Below, piece by piece: positions 63,112 through 64,000 of a stretch of DNA of 64,000 bases. The position numbers were made by a program, and so were the translations under genes. The notes beneath the pieces are model-generated. The model worked only from the letters and a program-made list of their open reading frames with translations, ran no database searches and was not told the origin of the DNA. Position 1 is the stretch's first letter. Each line of letters starts with the position of its first letter. The stretch spans positions 62,001 through 126,000 of the forward strand of contig NZ_BMNB01000008.1 of the NCBI RefSeq assembly GCF_014646235.1, given 5' to 3'. The DNA is from Micromonospora sonchi. GTDB lineage: Bacteria > Actinomycetota > Actinomycetes > Mycobacteriales > Micromonosporaceae.

Positions 63112-63269
63112 GCTCGATCCCCGGTGGCAGCGAGGTCCTGATACAGGGCAGTGGGGGACGGCACGATCAACCTTCCGTTGATCAGTTCGTACGGAAGGTC
63201 CTTCGGCAGGTCGCCGAGGTCGTCAACCGTCCACTCCGACCGCTCGGGCAGGATGGGCGCCACGGTCAT
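63108..63269 (-). pseudogene. 5' fragment of a Uma2-family gene cut by TnpB
   Basis: 53 codons: MTVAPILPERSEWTVDDLGDLP, then KDLPYELINGRLIVPSPTALYQDL, the Uma2 N-terminus. After TALYQDL the frame leaves the family and stops at 63108 inside the TnpB start. The rest of the gene, with the PD-(D/E)XK core, is not found on the far side of TnpB. AGGAG precedes ATG at 63269. Confidence 0.8.
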
Positions 63270-63335
63270 GACTCCTCCCTCCAGGGGCGGCATCACCCTA
63301 AGCGCCGACGAAACCACCCGCCGTCACCGACACGC

Positions 63336-64000
63336 TCAGCGAGGCTTGTCGCCCTTGCCGAGCTTGTTGAAGTCGATCTTCGGAAGCTTGAAGCCCGGCG
63401 GGAGGCCCTGACCGGCCGCCAGGTCCTCCGGGCTCAGCCCCGGCGGCAGCTGCGGCATGCCGCCCGGGAAGCCACCGGGCAGCCCGCCCTGCGCCCCGCG
63501 GGTGCCGGCGCCGCTGCGCGGCCGGCCGCCGCCCTTCGTGCCCTTGCGCTTGTTCTTCGGGCTCTTGGTGGCCTTGCGCCGGCCGCCGCCCGGAAGGCCC
63601 ATCATGCCGCCCATCTGCTTCATCATCTTCTGCGCGTCGGTGAAGCGGTTGAGCAGCTGGTTGACGTCCATCACGGTGACGCCGGAGCCGTTGGCGATGC
63701 GGGCCCGCCGGGAACCGTTGATGATCTTCGGGTTGGTGCGTTCGGCCGGGGTCATCGACCGGATGATCGCGGTGATCCGGTCGAAGTGCTTGTCGTCCAG
63801 CTCCGCGAGCTGGTCCTTGACCTGCCCCATGCCCGGCATCATGGCCAGCACGTTGGCGATCGGCCCCATCCGGCGTACCGCGATGAGCTGGTCGAGGAAG
63901 TCCTCCAGGGTGAACTGCTCGCCGCCCATCAGCTTGGCGGTCATCTTCTCCTTCTGATCGGTGTCGAAGGCCGCCTCGGCCTGCTCGATCAGAGTGAGGA
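63336..64000 (-). CDS. ffh: Signal recognition particle protein Ffh, C-terminal part
   Basis: Runs to the window edge and carries on beyond. M-domain: MGGEQFTLEDFLDQLIAVRRMGPIANVLAMMPGM, then MTPAERTNPKIINGSRRARIANGSGVTVMDVNQLLNRFTDAQKMMKQMGG, which binds 4.5S RNA and signal sequences. The C-terminal extension (60-80 residues) is Gly/Pro-rich and basic. The GTPase domain lies outside the window. Confidence 0.95.
   Translation of the reverse strand, partial: LTLIEQAEAAFDTDQKEKMTAKLMGGEQFTLEDFLDQLIAVRRMGPIANVLAMMPGMGQVKDQLAELDDKHFDRITAIIRSMTPAERTNPKIINGSRRARIANGSGVTVMDVNQLLNRFTDAQKMMKQMGGMMGLPGGGRRKATKSPKNKRKGTKGGGRPRSGAGTRGAQGGLPGGFPGGMPQLPPGLSPEDLAAGQGLPPGFKLPKIDFNKLGKGDKPR

Overview
The window is high-GC actinobacterial chromosome. 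Gene content, order, GTG/TTG start usage and the intergenic repeat types point to Micromonosporaceae, most likely Micromonospora or a close relative. That assignment is inference; no rRNA or tRNA gene is present to anchor it.

Two blocks of conserved housekeeping genes frame an accessory stretch. On the right (36.6-64 kb) is the familiar actinobacterial order, read mostly on the minus strand: ffh (cut by the window end), then rpsP-KH protein-rimM-trmD-rplS-two signal peptidases-NUDIX-rnhB-DUF2469, a plus-strand yraN-comM-dprA-xerC-aminotransferase run, then rpsB-tsf-pyrH-frr-cdsA-rlmN, a DivIVA-repeat protein and DUF2631. On the left (9.3-13.9 kb) is the matching dxr-rseP-ispG-GNAT operon of the MEP isoprenoid pathway and regulated membrane proteolysis. 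In many actinobacteria these blocks sit close together. Here about 22 kb (14-36.5 kb) lies between them.

The accessory stretch holds a TetR/SDR pair with twin operators and an apparently frameshifted SDR, a BASS/ACR3-like transporter coupled to a MerR stub, an XRE-DUF5753 regulator (also apparently frameshifted), a small DivIVA-domain protein with an 8-codon leader ORF, endonuclease V with a GNAT, and a HigB/RelE-like toxin-antitoxin pair. The toxin-antitoxin pair is flanked by a decayed second copy of the nfi/GNAT junction. Next come a 5'-truncated RHS polymorphic-toxin gene (ricin-B lectin, HINT and an unassigned tip) abutting an oppositely oriented FG-GAP fragment, a secreted M14 carboxypeptidase, a YihY protein, a CrtI-like oxidoreductase and an MBL-Rieske protein. 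The far left (1-9.2 kb) has a thiolase (partial), a GS-hydroquinone-reductase-like protein, an XRE/methionine aminopeptidase divergent pair with a palindromic operator, an old-yellow-enzyme and a fused double ABC exporter. Near the right end an apparently intact TnpB gene interrupts a Uma2-family gene.

Several families of intergenic inverted repeats are dispersed through the window: a paired GGGCCC palindrome (four copies, all next to gene 3' ends), a TTGATCATGAGG hairpin (two copies) and a GATC(A/T)TGCA hairpin (two copies plus a relative). They are the clearest structure not explained by genes. No CRISPR array, rRNA, tRNA or prophage was found.
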